Assembly (NCBI GenBank): GCA_021286705.1
Contig: JAJTBW010000004.1
Span: 1-49,286, forward strand
DNA from: Sphingobacteriia bacterium
Lineage (GTDB): Bacteria; Bacteroidota; Bacteroidia; Bacteroidales; TTA-H9
Direction of reading: 5' to 3'
DNA: 49,286 bases
Part shown: piece by piece, positions 11,246-19,786 of the stretch
How positions within the stretch are numbered: position 1 is the stretch's first letter
How the letters are laid out: each line of letters opens with the position of its first letter
The notes under the pieces: generated by a model
Told to the model about the DNA's origin: nothing
The model's input: only the letters and a program-made list of their open reading frames with translations
Database searches by the model: none
Position numbers and translations under genes: made by a program

Positions 11246-11250
11246 ATTTG
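11243..11250 (+). promoter_or_regulatory. Candidate -7 promoter box for mdh
   Basis: TAAATTTG overlaps the pckA stop codon and would start a transcript near 11257, giving a leader of about 72 nt for mdh. It matches TANNTTTG, but the -33 region is poor. Confidence 0.35.
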
Positions 11251-11277
11251 CAAATAATGTGAGTTATGGGGTTAACA

Positions 11278-11326
11278 ATGGGGCTTTTTAACTGTTTAAG
11301 TACAAAACATTTATTTTAAAGCCCAT
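11278..11326 (+). promoter_or_regulatory. Hairpin in the mdh leader, abutting the start codon
   Basis: GGGCTTT (11281-11287) can pair with AAAGCCC (11318-11324). The flanking AT pairs as well if one G is bulged. The 3' arm ends 2-4 nt before the mdh ATG at 11329, so the stem could affect ribosome access. The stem is short and this is a weak call. Confidence 0.3.
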
Positions 11327-11328
11327 AT

Positions 11329-12273
11329 ATGAACAAGATTACAGTAATTGGAGCAGGCAATGTAGGTGCAACCGTTGCCAATGTTATTGCTCATAAGGAT
11401 CTGGCCCGTGAGGTCATTCTGGTTGATATTAAAGAAGGTGTCGCCGAAGGCAAAGCCCTTGACATCTGGCAAACAGCTTCTATTAATAACTTCAATTCTC
11501 GTGTAATTGGAGTTACTAATGACTACCTGCGTACTAAAGGCTCAGATATTATCGTGATCACATCAGGCTTGCCCAGAAAACCGGGTATGAGTCGTGATGA
11601 CCTCATCAAAACAAATGCAACCATCGTCAAAGAGGTAACCGAAAAGGCTATTCTCTACTCTCCTGAGGCTATCATCATCGTGGTTTCTAACCCTCTTGAT
11701 GTCATGACCTACACTGCTTTCAAAGCTGCTAGAAAACATTCTCGCAAAGTATTTGGAATGGCAGGTATTCTTGACACCGGACGGTATAAAGCATTCCTCG
11801 CTGAAGCCCTCGATGTCTCTCCAAAAGATGTACACGCACTTCTTTTAGGTGGTCATGGTGACACAATGGTTCCTCTACCACGTTATACCTCTATCAATGG
11901 TATCCCTGTCTCTGACCTTCTCGGTAAAGACGTTCTTGATAAAATCGTTGAAAGAACCCGTAAGGGTGGTGGCGAACTTGTTAACCTAATGGGTACCTCA
12001 GCTTGGTACGCTCCGGGAGCTGCCGCTGCTCAAATGGTTGAAGCTATCGTTGATGATCAAAAGAGGGTCTTCCCTGTTTGTGCTTACCTCAATGGTGAGT
12101 ATGGTATCAACAACATCTACCTTGGAGTACCTGTCAAACTTGGCAGAAACGGTATCGAAGAGATCATCGAGATCAAACTCAATGATGAAGAGATGAAGCA
12201 ACTTCATGCTTCAGCTGCCGCAGTCAAAGAGACAATGGATGTACTTGATGGTATGGGGCTGTTCGAAGGGTAA
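11329..12273 (+). CDS. mdh: Malate dehydrogenase (lactate dehydrogenase-like type)
   Basis: A 314-residue NAD-dependent malate dehydrogenase interconverting malate and oxaloacetate. The N-terminal Rossmann motif is GAGNVGATVANVIA (8-21), with Asp33 after the second strand, which suits NAD rather than NADP. The substrate loop GLPRKPGMSRDDL gives Arg83 and Arg89, the third substrate Arg is Arg152, and the catalytic His176 lies in GGHGDTMVP. Arg83 is the residue that marks malate rather than lactate specificity in this fold. A strong terminator follows. With maeB and pckA upstream it completes a C4-acid interconversion cluster. Confidence 0.96.
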   Translation: MNKITVIGAGNVGATVANVIAHKDLAREVILVDIKEGVAEGKALDIWQTASINNFNSRVIGVTNDYLRTKGSDIIVITSGLPRKPGMSRDDLIKTNATIVKEVTEKAILYSPEAIIIVVSNPLDVMTYTAFKAARKHSRKVFGMAGILDTGRYKAFLAEALDVSPKDVHALLLGGHGDTMVPLPRYTSINGIPVSDLLGKDVLDKIVERTRKGGGELVNLMGTSAWYAPGAAAAQMVEAIVDDQKRVFPVCAYLNGEYGINNIYLGVPVKLGRNGIEEIIEIKLNDEEMKQLHASAAAVKETMDVLDGMGLFEG

Positions 12274-12293
12274 ACCCTAATACAATACAAACC

Positions 12294-12334
12294 AAAAAAG
12301 AGGATGTCACTATTTATGACATCCTCTTTTTTTT
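12294..12334 (+). terminator. Rho-independent terminator after mdh
   Basis: AAAAAGAGGATGTCA pairs with TGACATCCTCTTTTT around a short loop, followed by a run of T. It is a long perfect stem starting about 20 nt after the mdh stop. Confidence 0.93.
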
Positions 12335-12456
12335 GACTTCTTTACCGATTTCAAGAATGCACCTTCCTGACTTCGTCACAGAGAAACCCTGACTTGAAGT
12401 TCAAAACTCTCCATCAAATAATCTGGCCATAGAATTGGTCTTGGGAACACAGGTCT

Positions 12457-12505
12457 CGCCAGCTGCCAGCAGAAGCCAGCGGCCCACTGCCAGAGACCAG
12501 CTGCT
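12457..12505. repeat. GC-rich degenerate short tandem repeat
   Basis: Copies of a roughly 7-bp unit near CTGCCAG (CTGCCAG, CGGCCCA, CTGCCAG, AGACCAG, CTGC) with one longer spacer unit stand out from the AT-rich surroundings. The patch is bracketed by GGTCTC (12452-12457) and GAGACC (12493-12498), so it can also fold. I read it as a decayed intergenic repeat array. Confidence 0.45.
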
Positions 12506-12564
12506 TTGAATAAGTTCCCTCGCAATCACAAGCGTGAATCTCCCCCTGTTCAATTGAAATTGTC

Positions 12565-12572
12565 TAACTTTG
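12565..12572 (+). promoter_or_regulatory. -7 promoter box for fbaA
   Basis: TAACTTTG matches TANNTTTG and predicts a start near 12579, leaving a leader of about 38 nt before the fbaA ATG. No good -33 box is seen. Confidence 0.55.
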
Positions 12573-12616
12573 CAGTATGTAGCAAAAACAGCTAACAAAT
12601 TTAATTTTAGATTACT

Positions 12617-13696
12617 ATGTCAGAAAAAGTATTAAGCAAGTTGAAACCGGGCGTTGTAACCGGACGTGATGTTCAGGAATTATTCCGTATTGCCCGTGCT
12701 GGTGAATTTGCCATCCCTGCTGTCAATGTTGTCAGCAGCAATTCTATTACAGCTGCTTTGGAAGCTGCAAAGCTTGTTAATTCTCCTATTATTATTCAAT
12801 TCTCAAATGGTGGTGCTAGCTTTATGGCTGGTAAAGGCTTGAGCAATGAGGGTGAAAAAGCAAGCATAGCCGGAGCTATTGCAGGAGCAAAAATGGTTTG
12901 GCAGATAGCCGAGATGTATGGTGTACCCGTACTTCTTCACACTGACCATGCAGCAAAAAAGCTCCTTCCCTGGATTGATGGCCTTCTTGATGCCGGAGAA
13001 AAATTCTTTGCTGAAACAGGGAAACCACTCTTCAGCTCACATATGCTCGATCTTTCTGAAGAGAGTTTAACTGAAAACTTAGACATCTGTGAGAAGTATC
13101 TTACTCGTATGTCAAAGATGGGCATGACTTTGGAAATCGAACTAGGTGTTACAGGCGGTGAAGAGGACGGTGTTGACAACTCAAACGTTGATAACGCTAA
13201 ATTATACACTCAGCCTGAAGAGGTTGCCTATGCCTTCGAAAGACTTAGCAAAATAAGCGACCAATTTACTATCGCCGCCTCTTTTGGTAACGTCCATGGG
13301 GTATATAAACCAGGAAACGTCCACCTAAATCCGGTTATACTGAATAACTCTCAAAACTATATTCAACAGAAATACAACACCGCTGCAAAGCCTGTCAATT
13401 TTGTATTTCACGGCGGGTCAGGCTCCTCAAGAGCAGAGATCAGAGAGGCTATCAGCTATGGCGTAATCAAGATGAATATCGATACCGATACCCAATGGGC
13501 TACTTGGGAAGGTGTAATGAACTTCTATAAAAAATACCAAGGCTACCTTCAAGGCCAAATCGGAAACCCCGAAGGCGATGATAAGCCTAACAAGAAATAT
13601 TATGATCCAAGAAAATGGCTCAGAGAGGGTGAAGTCAGTATGACTAACCGCTTAAAAGTAGCTTTCGAAGATCTAAATGCCATAGATAGGAATTAA
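12617..13696 (+). CDS. fbaA: Class II fructose-bisphosphate aldolase
   Basis: Zinc-dependent aldolase that joins or splits dihydroxyacetone phosphate and glyceraldehyde 3-phosphate in glycolysis/gluconeogenesis. At 359 residues it equals the length of the E. coli FbaA subtype, and the start SKLKPGVVTGRDVQELF follows that family. Visible motifs are VIIQFSNGGASFMAGKG-like sequence near 55-73, the zinc-binding LLHTDHAAKK near 107-116, EIELGVTGGEEDGVDN near 173-188 and the phosphate loop FHGGSGSS near 263-270. It has its own promoter box and a strong terminator, so it is probably monocistronic. Confidence 0.97.
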   Translation: MSEKVLSKLKPGVVTGRDVQELFRIARAGEFAIPAVNVVSSNSITAALEAAKLVNSPIIIQFSNGGASFMAGKGLSNEGEKASIAGAIAGAKMVWQIAEMYGVPVLLHTDHAAKKLLPWIDGLLDAGEKFFAETGKPLFSSHMLDLSEESLTENLDICEKYLTRMSKMGMTLEIELGVTGGEEDGVDNSNVDNAKLYTQPEEVAYAFERLSKISDQFTIAASFGNVHGVYKPGNVHLNPVILNNSQNYIQQKYNTAAKPVNFVFHGGSGSSRAEIREAISYGVIKMNIDTDTQWATWEGVMNFYKKYQGYLQGQIGNPEGDDKPNKKYYDPRKWLREGEVSMTNRLKVAFEDLNAIDRN

Positions 13697-13723
13697 TTGT
13701 AAATTAATACAGCTCGTATGTTG

Positions 13724-13759
13724 GGGTTATCATGACAGTCATGATAACCCTTTCTTTTT
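13724..13759 (+). terminator. Rho-independent terminator after fbaA
   Basis: GGGTTATCATGA pairs perfectly with TCATGATAACCC around a 3-nt loop, followed by TTTCTTTTT. It lies about 28 nt beyond the fbaA stop. Confidence 0.93.
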
Positions 13760-13851
13760 ATATTATTCTTTAGTTAAAATTGATATAGCACGCCAATTCC
13801 CTCATTCCAAGCTCTGGAAAAACACTAACTTGCGACTCAGAATATCAGATC

Positions 13852-14481
13852 ATGTTTTTTATCAAAGGATTACTTTACGGTCTTACACTTGCGGTTAGTT
13901 TTGGACCAGCATATATGACAATGATGCAGGTTACGATGAGAAGAGGACTTATCGGTGGGTTTAGTGTTGCAACTGGTATTCTTATTACAGATCTTATAAT
14001 GATGGTAGCCGTTTTCGAGGGCTTCAGTCTACTCTTGAAATCACTGACTCACGAGTCGTTTTTTGTGATTATAAGCGGACTTATTCTCATTATTTATGGT
14101 CTCTATTCAATCCTCAAGCCAAATAAAGTGGACCTTGATCAAAAGTCAAACGACCCATCTGTTAATCCCAAACCCTTACTTCTTATTTTAAAGGGAGCAA
14201 TCATTAACCTTGGAAACCCTTTAAATGCGGTTTTCTGGGCTGGTTTAGCTGGAATGGCACTCAGTGGAGGAGCTTCAACCTCGTTATCCAGAGCGAGTAT
14301 AATGGGAGGTATATTCCTAATGGCGACCATTGCCACCATCTTAAAGTGTTATCTGGCTTTATGGATCTCCAAAAAGACAAGCCCCCGGTTAGTCATCAGA
14401 GTTCAACAACTAACCGGGAGCGTTATTATGGTGGCAGGAATATGGATTATTTTCAGTGCCTTAATCTCTTCATCAAATTGA
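13852..14481 (+). CDS. LysE/RhtB-family amino-acid exporter
   Basis: A 209-residue integral membrane protein with about six hydrophobic segments. The N-terminal pattern [19 protein letters not shown] followed by [17 protein letters not shown] is the LysE/RhtB signature (Gly-Pro in helix 1, Gly-x-x-x-Asp in helix 2). [19 protein letters not shown] near 120-138 is the conserved Asn-Pro segment of the second half. Family members export amino acids or similar small metabolites; the substrate cannot be told from sequence. The 3' end overlaps the convergent pgi gene by 29 bp. Confidence 0.85.
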   Translation: MFFIKGLLYGLTLAVSFGPAYMTMMQVTMRRGLIGGFSVATGILITDLIMMVAVFEGFSLLLKSLTHESFFVIISGLILIIYGLYSILKPNKVDLDQKSNDPSVNPKPLLLILKGAIINLGNPLNAVFWAGLAGMALSGGASTSLSRASIMGGIFLMATIATILKCYLALWISKKTSPRLVIRVQQLTGSVIMVAGIWIIFSALISSSN

Positions 14482-16111
14482 TTAGTCCGTTAGTTGATGG
14501 ATCATGAGAAGTGACCTCCTCCGGGCCAGACAACTCAGGTAAGATCTTATTGGCAAGTTGCTTCCCAAGTTCTACCCCCCATTGATCAAAAGAGTATATA
14601 TTCCAGATGATACCTTGAGTAAATATCTTATGTTCCCACATAGCTACCAATTGGCCTAAAACACGAGCATTGAGAGTAGGATAAAGGATAGAGATAGATG
14701 GTGTATTACCTCTGAAAACTCTGTATGGCAATACTCTGTTGATGGCTTCAGCAGACTCTCCCTTTGCCTCCATTTCTGATCGAACCTCCTCAGCACTTTT
14801 ACCATTCATCAATGCTTCTGATTGAGCAAAATAGTTCGATAATAAAAGAGTGTGATGATTAGAGGGATCTTTTAAAGGATTAGCCGCAGCGATGAAAGTA
14901 CAAGGAACAACTTGGGTTCCCTGATGTATCAACTGATAAAATGAGTGCTGCCCATTAGTACCCGGTTCACCCCAAACAATTGGGCTTGTAGGATAATAAA
15001 TCTCCTCGCCGGTTCTGTCAACGAACTTACCGTTACTCTCCATGACAGCCTGTTGCAGATATGCAGGGAACCTATCCAAGTATTGATCATATGGGAGCAC
15101 AGCCTCAGTACTACAACCAAGAAATGAGGTATAGAAGATGGAATAAAGAGCCATTATTACAGGAATATTATCCTCAAAAGGGGTATTCCTGAAGTGATTA
15201 TCCATTGAATACGCTCCGTCAAGGAGAGCCTCAAATTGGTCATATCCGGCATAAATTGCAATACTCAAGCCAATTGCCGACCAAAGTGAGAATCGACCAC
15301 CAACAAAGTCCCAAAAGCGAAACATATTATTGGTATCTATTCCAAATTCAGCAACAGCCTTGGTATTAGTTGAAATAGCAACAAAATGTTTAGCAACGTC
15401 TTTTGCCTCACCATACTTTAAAAACCATGAACGAGCTGAATTAGCATTTGCCATAGTCTCTTGCGTAGTGAAGGTCTTAGATGCTATCAGAAAGAGTGTA
15501 GTTTCAGGATTCAGGTTTGAAACGGTCTCCATTAGATGACTACCGTCTACATTTGAAACAAAATGTACATTAAGGCCTTTAGGTGCATAGTGGGCTAAAG
15601 CACGACAAACCATGACAGGACCAAGATCAGAACCACCTATGCCAATATTTACAATGTCAGTGATTGATTTACCGGTATATCCTTTCCATTCGCCAGACCG
15701 AACCAAAGATGAGAACTCTTTCATCTGAGTCAAAACACTACGAATCTCAGGCATCACATCTTCACCATTCAAATAGACAGGCTCTGAGCCACGATTACGC
15801 AGCGCTGTATGCAGAACTGCCCTATCTTCTGTAACATTGATTCTTGCCCCCTCAAACATCTTTTTAATGGCATCTTGCAACCCAGTCTCTTTTGCCAAAG
15901 CAACCAGACTCTTGAAGTTTTCATCCGTAAGATGCGACTTGGAAAAGTCAATCCATAAATCTTCAAAAGATCGGGAGAACTTCTCAAATCTAGCAGGATC
16001 CTCAACAAACAACTCTTTAATTGATAATGCGCCATCCATTGCAGCACATTCTACTAACTCCTGCCAAGCCTTAGTGGTTACAGGATTAACACTCTTAAGC
16101 ATACTTGCCAT
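14453..16111 (-). CDS. pgi: Glucose-6-phosphate isomerase
   Basis: Interconverts glucose 6-phosphate and fructose 6-phosphate. The first signature [15 protein letters not shown], the second [20 protein letters not shown], the phosphate-binding [12 protein letters not shown] and [12 protein letters not shown] are all intact. The family N-terminus ([15 protein letters not shown], like E. coli MKNINPTQTAAW) places the start at ATG 16111 or ATG 16102; the 552-residue version is given here. The frame stays open to 16219, but that extension runs back through the terminator of the upstream gene and the pgi promoter. The last 29 bp overlap the convergent exporter gene. Confidence 0.96.
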   Translation of the reverse strand: MASMLKSVNPVTTKAWQELVECAAMDGALSIKELFVEDPARFEKFSRSFEDLWIDFSKSHLTDENFKSLVALAKETGLQDAIKKMFEGARINVTEDRAVLHTALRNRGSEPVYLNGEDVMPEIRSVLTQMKEFSSLVRSGEWKGYTGKSITDIVNIGIGGSDLGPVMVCRALAHYAPKGLNVHFVSNVDGSHLMETVSNLNPETTLFLIASKTFTTQETMANANSARSWFLKYGEAKDVAKHFVAISTNTKAVAEFGIDTNNMFRFWDFVGGRFSLWSAIGLSIAIYAGYDQFEALLDGAYSMDNHFRNTPFEDNIPVIMALYSIFYTSFLGCSTEAVLPYDQYLDRFPAYLQQAVMESNGKFVDRTGEEIYYPTSPIVWGEPGTNGQHSFYQLIHQGTQVVPCTFIAAANPLKDPSNHHTLLLSNYFAQSEALMNGKSAEEVRSEMEAKGESAEAINRVLPYRVFRGNTPSISILYPTLNARVLGQLVAMWEHKIFTQGIIWNIYSFDQWGVELGKQLANKILPELSGPEEVTSHDPSTNGLINLMKRLRH

Positions 16112-16130
16112 AAATCGATATTTGATTTCA

Positions 16131-16138
16131 CAAAAATA
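16131..16138 (-). promoter_or_regulatory. -7 promoter box for pgi, inside the upstream terminator tail
   Basis: TATTTTTG on the minus strand lies 19 nt before the pgi ATG and matches TANNTTTG. The same T-rich bases are the tail of the terminator of the preceding lipoprotein gene. Confidence 0.55.
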
Positions 16139-16173
16139 CAAAACCCCGTACTGATTGTAAACAGCACGGGGTT
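16132..16173 (-). terminator. Rho-independent terminator after the lipoprotein gene
   Basis: On the minus strand AACCCCGTGCTG pairs with CAGTACGGGGTT (one G-U pair) around an 8-nt loop, followed by TTGTATTTTT. It lies about 20 nt after the stop of the lipoprotein gene. Confidence 0.85.
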
Positions 16174-16193
16174 CCAATGAGTTATTATTTTGT

Positions 16194-16766
16194 TTACAAT
16201 GGATTAACGGTATAGACAATTTGTGATTGCAGCGCTAACCCAACCGTCTGAACAGGTAATGGGCCACTAAGAATTCCATAGATACCAACATAGAAGACTC
16301 CATTGGTTATCATGTTATTGATACCGGTCTCGTCAACTATAAAGGTTATAGTACTGCTACCTGAAGAGAAAGTTGCAGTGTGAGCAACCTGAACACCACC
16401 AGCCAATGTTGGAGAAGAAGCTACAACAATACGTGCTGAAGACAACCAGTCGAATGTGACACCCTCCGGTGATTGTATGGTCAATTGAACCATCGTAAAT
16501 GATGAGTTCTCAATATCTGCTTTATCAACGCCATAATGTGAAAATACGCTATCAATATTAACTACTGCAGGAAAATATCCCAGTAATACCTCTGTACCAC
16601 CCATTTTTAAGGCGGGGCTTACGGTAGCACTGTCAATGGTAAATTTATAGTCAGGAAGGTTAGTCCTAACATCAAAACTTGCCAAATCCTTCACTTTATC
16701 ACATCCTGAGGTTACCACTAAAAGAGCTGAAACCAATAAAAGCAAACTAAAAGCAATTCTTTTCAT
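16194..16766 (-). CDS. Predicted lipoprotein of unknown function
   Basis: A 190-residue protein I do not recognise. It has a lipoprotein signal peptide: two basic residues, a hydrophobic core and the lipobox VVTSGC with Cys22 as the lipidation site. No acidic residue typical of special sorting is obvious beyond Asp23. The rest is beta-rich and Ser/Thr/Val-rich (for example [16 protein letters not shown] near 132-147), suggesting a small envelope beta-sandwich. It has its own -7 box and a strong terminator, so it is probably transcribed alone. Envelope location is well supported; function is unknown. Confidence 0.8.
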   Translation of the reverse strand: MKRIAFSLLLLVSALLVVTSGCDKVKDLASFDVRTNLPDYKFTIDSATVSPALKMGGTEVLLGYFPAVVNIDSVFSHYGVDKADIENSSFTMVQLTIQSPEGVTFDWLSSARIVVASSPTLAGGVQVAHTATFSSGSSTITFIVDETGINNMITNGVFYVGIYGILSGPLPVQTVGLALQSQIVYTVNPL

Positions 16767-16805
16767 AATCGTTGTTCATTAGTTAGTTATTCATATTTAA
16801 ACACA

Positions 16806-16813
16806 CAAATGTA
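16806..16813 (-). promoter_or_regulatory. Promoter of the lipoprotein gene
   Basis: TACATTTG (-7) with a TTTG 15 nt upstream on the minus strand, about 40 nt before the ATG. The spacing is slightly short for the -33/-7 pair. Confidence 0.5.
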
Positions 16814-17105
16814 ATACAAGTTAGTTATCAAACACAAGCTAATTACATTGCTAGACCTAAAATCGCATCAGATTACCTAATCTAAACACCACTCAACACA
16901 AAAAACAACGCCTATCTGTTAACAATTACCGAGGACCGAAATAGACTATTATTAGCCCAGCTTCTCATAGGAAATGAATTAAGTATCACAATTAGAGAGA
17001 ACCAAATGCGCCAAAAACAGCATTGAATCTTGAATTTTGAATCTCATTCCTACTTCCTTCATCATGAACTCCTTAAACCTTATTCTTAGAACCCATTAAA
17101 TCATC
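16814..17105. other. Intergenic region upstream of the two-component genes
   Basis: AT-rich sequence between the lipoprotein promoter and the hairpin leader of the histidine kinase. No gene, tRNA or repeat is seen. Confidence 0.5.
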
Positions 17106-17113
17106 TACCTTTG
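17106..17113 (+). promoter_or_regulatory. Candidate -7 promoter box upstream of the histidine kinase
   Basis: TACCTTTG matches TANNTTTG. The transcript would begin at the A-run and the hairpin at about 17127-17146, leaving a leader of nearly 200 nt before the kinase ATG. A second box, TATCTTTG (17190-17197), could start a shorter leader. Confidence 0.45.
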
Positions 17114-17117
17114 CAAA

Positions 17118-17233
17118 AAAAAACCGCCTCTCATCAGAGGCGGTATATGCAAAAACCAAAACCAAAAACCAAATATGTATATTTCAATTTATCTTTGTCC
17201 ATTTTTAAGCTCTAAGCTTATGTCACAAATTTA
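17118..17233 (-). ncRNA. Candidate minus-strand small RNA with its own -7 box and terminator
   Basis: On the minus strand a -7 box (TAAATTTG, 17226-17233) is followed about 80 nt later by ACCGCCTCT-GATG-AGAGGCGGT and a run of nine T (about 17115-17148), which is a textbook intrinsic terminator. No minus-strand gene needs this terminator, because the neighbouring gene on that side is on the plus strand. A transcript of about 100 nt is therefore possible, antisense to the kinase leader. On the plus strand the same hairpin would be a 5' leader stem. No known RNA family is recognised. Confidence 0.35.
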
Positions 17234-17314
17234 AACAAAGACAATTCCAAATTCTGTTAATGGAATCTAATTTTTGTTAATAAACCTTAATCCAAGATTA
17301 TCATTGTTTAGCAG

Positions 17315-18955
17315 ATGACAAGACGACTGATTTTCACCATAATTATCCTAATGAGTACCGCCTTAATCGGTCTTATGATCATTCAGATCTACTGGATTAA
17401 GAGTGCCCATTATGCCAGAGAGGCCTCATTCAAAAGATCAGTCGATGAAGCGATGTCTGCGACGGTATCTAAACTGGAAAAGTTAGAGGCAGTACAGAGG
17501 CTACGAACTTACAAAGAGAGTGCGAGTCTTTATAGAAAGGCAGACTCCTTAACTTTTTTAATCGACATTCGGATTGATCAATTGGCTAACCAACAGCCTG
17601 ACTTATCAAAGAAGGAGAAGGAGAAACTCAGTAAGTTGATGAAGTCACAGATACTTAACCAAAGTCGTAAATGGAGACCTATACAGGGTATTGATTCGGT
17701 TCTCATTGATACATCTCATATAAGTTCTATAGGAAAAGAGGAGGCTCCAGCCTTATTACAAGCCACAAACACTCAAAGAGACACTCTTCTGGCACTACTT
17801 AACATGAAGCGAAATAAAGTTCTTGAAGAGTTACAACGCAGATCATTTATCGTTAATGAGGTCTTCCATGACTTCATGGGGAACCGATCAGCACTGCCCA
17901 TAGAAAAGAGGATTCATCCCGCATTACTTGACTCTGTAATTAACTCAGAACTTGAATCAAGAGGGATAAGTACTGCTTTTGAGTATGGCGTTTATGTTCC
18001 TGATAGGAATTTATTGACACTGCAACGAACAGGTGACTTCCCAGAAAAGCTACTCTCTTTGGGCTTCGCCTTACCCCTGTTTCCAAATGAAACCACAACC
18101 ACACCATCCTATCTTCTGCTTTACTTTCCTAATGAAACTCAATTTTTGCTAACTCAACTTTGGTGGATGCTTCTGCTAAGTGTGACTCTATTGTTCGCTA
18201 TCATTTTCGCCTTTTCATATACCATCATAGCAATTATACGACAGAAGAAACTTCATGAAATGAAGAATGACTTCATTAATAACATGACCCATGAATTTAA
18301 AACACCAATAAGCACAATCTCATTAGCTTGCCAAGCCCTAAGCGACAAGGATATTATTACCTCCCCTGATGCTTTTTCAGTGTACATAACAATGATTAAA
18401 GAGGAAAATAATCGACTTGCAACTATGTCCGAGAAAATCCTTGAGGCTGCAACTATTGATAAAGGGAAAATGAAAATGAAGATGGAGGAACTTGACATTC
18501 ATGCCATCATAAGAAATGCGATTGAAAAGGTACGATTACAAGTAGAGGCTAGAGCAGGACATTTAACGATGTCTCTCATGGCCGAATCGACTATGGTTTT
18601 AGCCGATAAGGTCCATATAACCAATGTTGTCTTTAATCTTTTAGATAATGCAAATAAATATAGCCCTAACTCACCTGAAATCACCGTTAGCTCAACAAAC
18701 TATAACGGAAACCTAATATTAATGGTAAAAGATAAGGGCTTAGGGATAAGCAAACACAATCAGAAGAAGATATTTGATAAACTTTATAGGGTGCCAACAG
18801 GAAACCTGCACAATGTTAAAGGCTTCGGGCTGGGCCTTAGTTACGTTAAATTCATTATTGAGAGACATCATGGAGATATATCTGTAAGCAGCGAACCGGG
18901 AAAAGGAACTATCTTTACAATAACTCTCCCTTTAATTTCAAACAAGATCAAATAA
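17315..18955 (+). CDS. Sensor histidine kinase (RprX-like)
   Basis: A 546-residue membrane sensor kinase. Transmembrane helix 1 spans about 5-25, a long extracytoplasmic sensor region about 28-280, and helix 2 about 282-307. The HisKA segment NNMTHEFKTPIS carries the phospho-acceptor His326. The HATPase part has the N box (NVVFNLLDNANKYSP), the G1 motif (DKGLGIS) and the G2 motif (GFGLGLSYVK). The partner response regulator begins 4 bp after the stop, so the two are co-translated. The layout matches the RprX/RprY pair widespread in Bacteroidota. The stimulus is unknown. A structured leader lies upstream. Confidence 0.93.
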   Translation: MTRRLIFTIIILMSTALIGLMIIQIYWIKSAHYAREASFKRSVDEAMSATVSKLEKLEAVQRLRTYKESASLYRKADSLTFLIDIRIDQLANQQPDLSKKEKEKLSKLMKSQILNQSRKWRPIQGIDSVLIDTSHISSIGKEEAPALLQATNTQRDTLLALLNMKRNKVLEELQRRSFIVNEVFHDFMGNRSALPIEKRIHPALLDSVINSELESRGISTAFEYGVYVPDRNLLTLQRTGDFPEKLLSLGFALPLFPNETTTTPSYLLLYFPNETQFLLTQLWWMLLLSVTLLFAIIFAFSYTIIAIIRQKKLHEMKNDFINNMTHEFKTPISTISLACQALSDKDIITSPDAFSVYITMIKEENNRLATMSEKILEAATIDKGKMKMKMEELDIHAIIRNAIEKVRLQVEARAGHLTMSLMAESTMVLADKVHITNVVFNLLDNANKYSPNSPEITVSSTNYNGNLILMVKDKGLGISKHNQKKIFDKLYRVPTGNLHNVKGFGLGLSYVKFIIERHHGDISVSSEPGKGTIFTITLPLISNKIK

Positions 18956-18959
18956 CACC

Positions 18960-19649
18960 ATGGACAATAACCTTAAAATATTGCTGGCAGAGGATGATAA
19001 AAACTTAGGGACTATACTTAAAGCCTATCTTGAGGCAAAAGGATATCCTACTGTCTTGTGTGTTAACGGAGAGGAAGCATGGCAGAGTTTTAATAACCAA
19101 CCATTCGACTTTTGCATACTCGATGTGATGATGCCCATAAAAGATGGCTTTACCGTTGCACGAGAAATCAGACAAGTGAGTAAAATCCCTATTATCTTCC
19201 TAACAGCCCGATCAATGCAAGATGATAAGATGCAGGGATTCCAAATAGGTGCTGATGATTATATAACCAAGCCTTTCAGTATGGAAGAACTTTTAGCCCG
19301 TATTCAGGCTATTGTTCGAAGAACTGATTTTGGAAAAAGTGATCTACCCGATGGGCTCTATCAGATAGGAAAATATACATTCGATCCAGAACTTCAGATT
19401 CTAAAAGCCGGAGCAATAGAACAAAAGCTGACCTCTCGTGAAGCAATGTTACTGAAAATGCTCTGTGATGCTGAAAACACAGTTCTTGACAGAGGAGAAG
19501 CTTTACGTGAAATCTGGAATGACGATAACTATTTCAATGCAAGAACCATGGATGTTTATATCACCAAACTAAGAAAATACCTCAAAGAGGATCCTAACAT
19601 TAAGCTTATTAATGTCCATGGAGTAGGCTTTAAACTTGTTACCAGATAA
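18960..19649 (+). CDS. OmpR-family response regulator (RprY-like)
   Basis: A 229-residue DNA-binding regulator. The receiver domain (about 5-118) has the acidic pair Glu11/Asp12, the phospho-acceptor Asp55 in CILDVMMPIKDG, the Thr of IIFLTAR and the Lys of DYITKPF. The C-terminal winged-helix domain (about 130-229) has the OmpR/PhoB pattern LTSREAMLLKMLCDAENTV and VYITKLRKYLKEDPNI. The preceding kinase is its evident partner. A terminator shared with the convergent sulfur operon follows. Confidence 0.95.
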   Translation: MDNNLKILLAEDDKNLGTILKAYLEAKGYPTVLCVNGEEAWQSFNNQPFDFCILDVMMPIKDGFTVAREIRQVSKIPIIFLTARSMQDDKMQGFQIGADDYITKPFSMEELLARIQAIVRRTDFGKSDLPDGLYQIGKYTFDPELQILKAGAIEQKLTSREAMLLKMLCDAENTVLDRGEALREIWNDDNYFNARTMDVYITKLRKYLKEDPNIKLINVHGVGFKLVTR

Positions 19650-19677
19650 TTGAATAGATCCGAATATAAATCCAGCT

Positions 19678-19724
19678 AAAAAAAGAGAGAGGAGCATCCC
19701 TTTTGCCCCTCTCTCTTTTTATTT
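19678..19724. terminator. Bidirectional terminator between the response regulator and the sulfur operon
   Basis: AAAAGAGAGAGG...GC pairs with GC...CCTCTCTCTTTT. T-runs follow on both strands, so it can end the plus-strand regulator transcript and the minus-strand sulfur operon. Confidence 0.9.
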
Positions 19725-19786
19725 ACAATATACGTAGATACGATTAACTTATAACTATTGACATCTGTGTCAGACATCTCTGTTAA

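Larger units (their letters stand above)
12335..12616. other. Intergenic region between mdh terminator and fbaA
   Basis: No convincing gene is present. It holds a GC-rich degenerate repeat patch (12457-12505) and the fbaA promoter box (12565-12572). A 65-codon minus-strand frame (12401-12598) runs through the repeat patch and has no recognisable features. Confidence 0.6.

Noticed and set aside
12401..12598. 65-codon minus-strand frame between mdh and fbaA
   Set aside because: It runs through the GC-rich repeat patch, has no recognisable domain, and overlaps the fbaA promoter region.
14453..14481. Frameshift suspected where the exporter and pgi genes overlap
   Set aside because: Both frames end with normal stops and family-like C-termini, so this is an ordinary convergent overlap.
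16112..16219. Upstream start extending glucose-6-phosphate isomerase by 36 residues
   Set aside because: The extension runs through the upstream terminator and the pgi promoter and is unlike the family N-terminus.
17190..17197. TATCTTTG as the main promoter of the histidine kinase
   Set aside because: TANNTTTG occurs often by chance in this AT-rich DNA and there is no supporting -33 element; kept only as an alternative.
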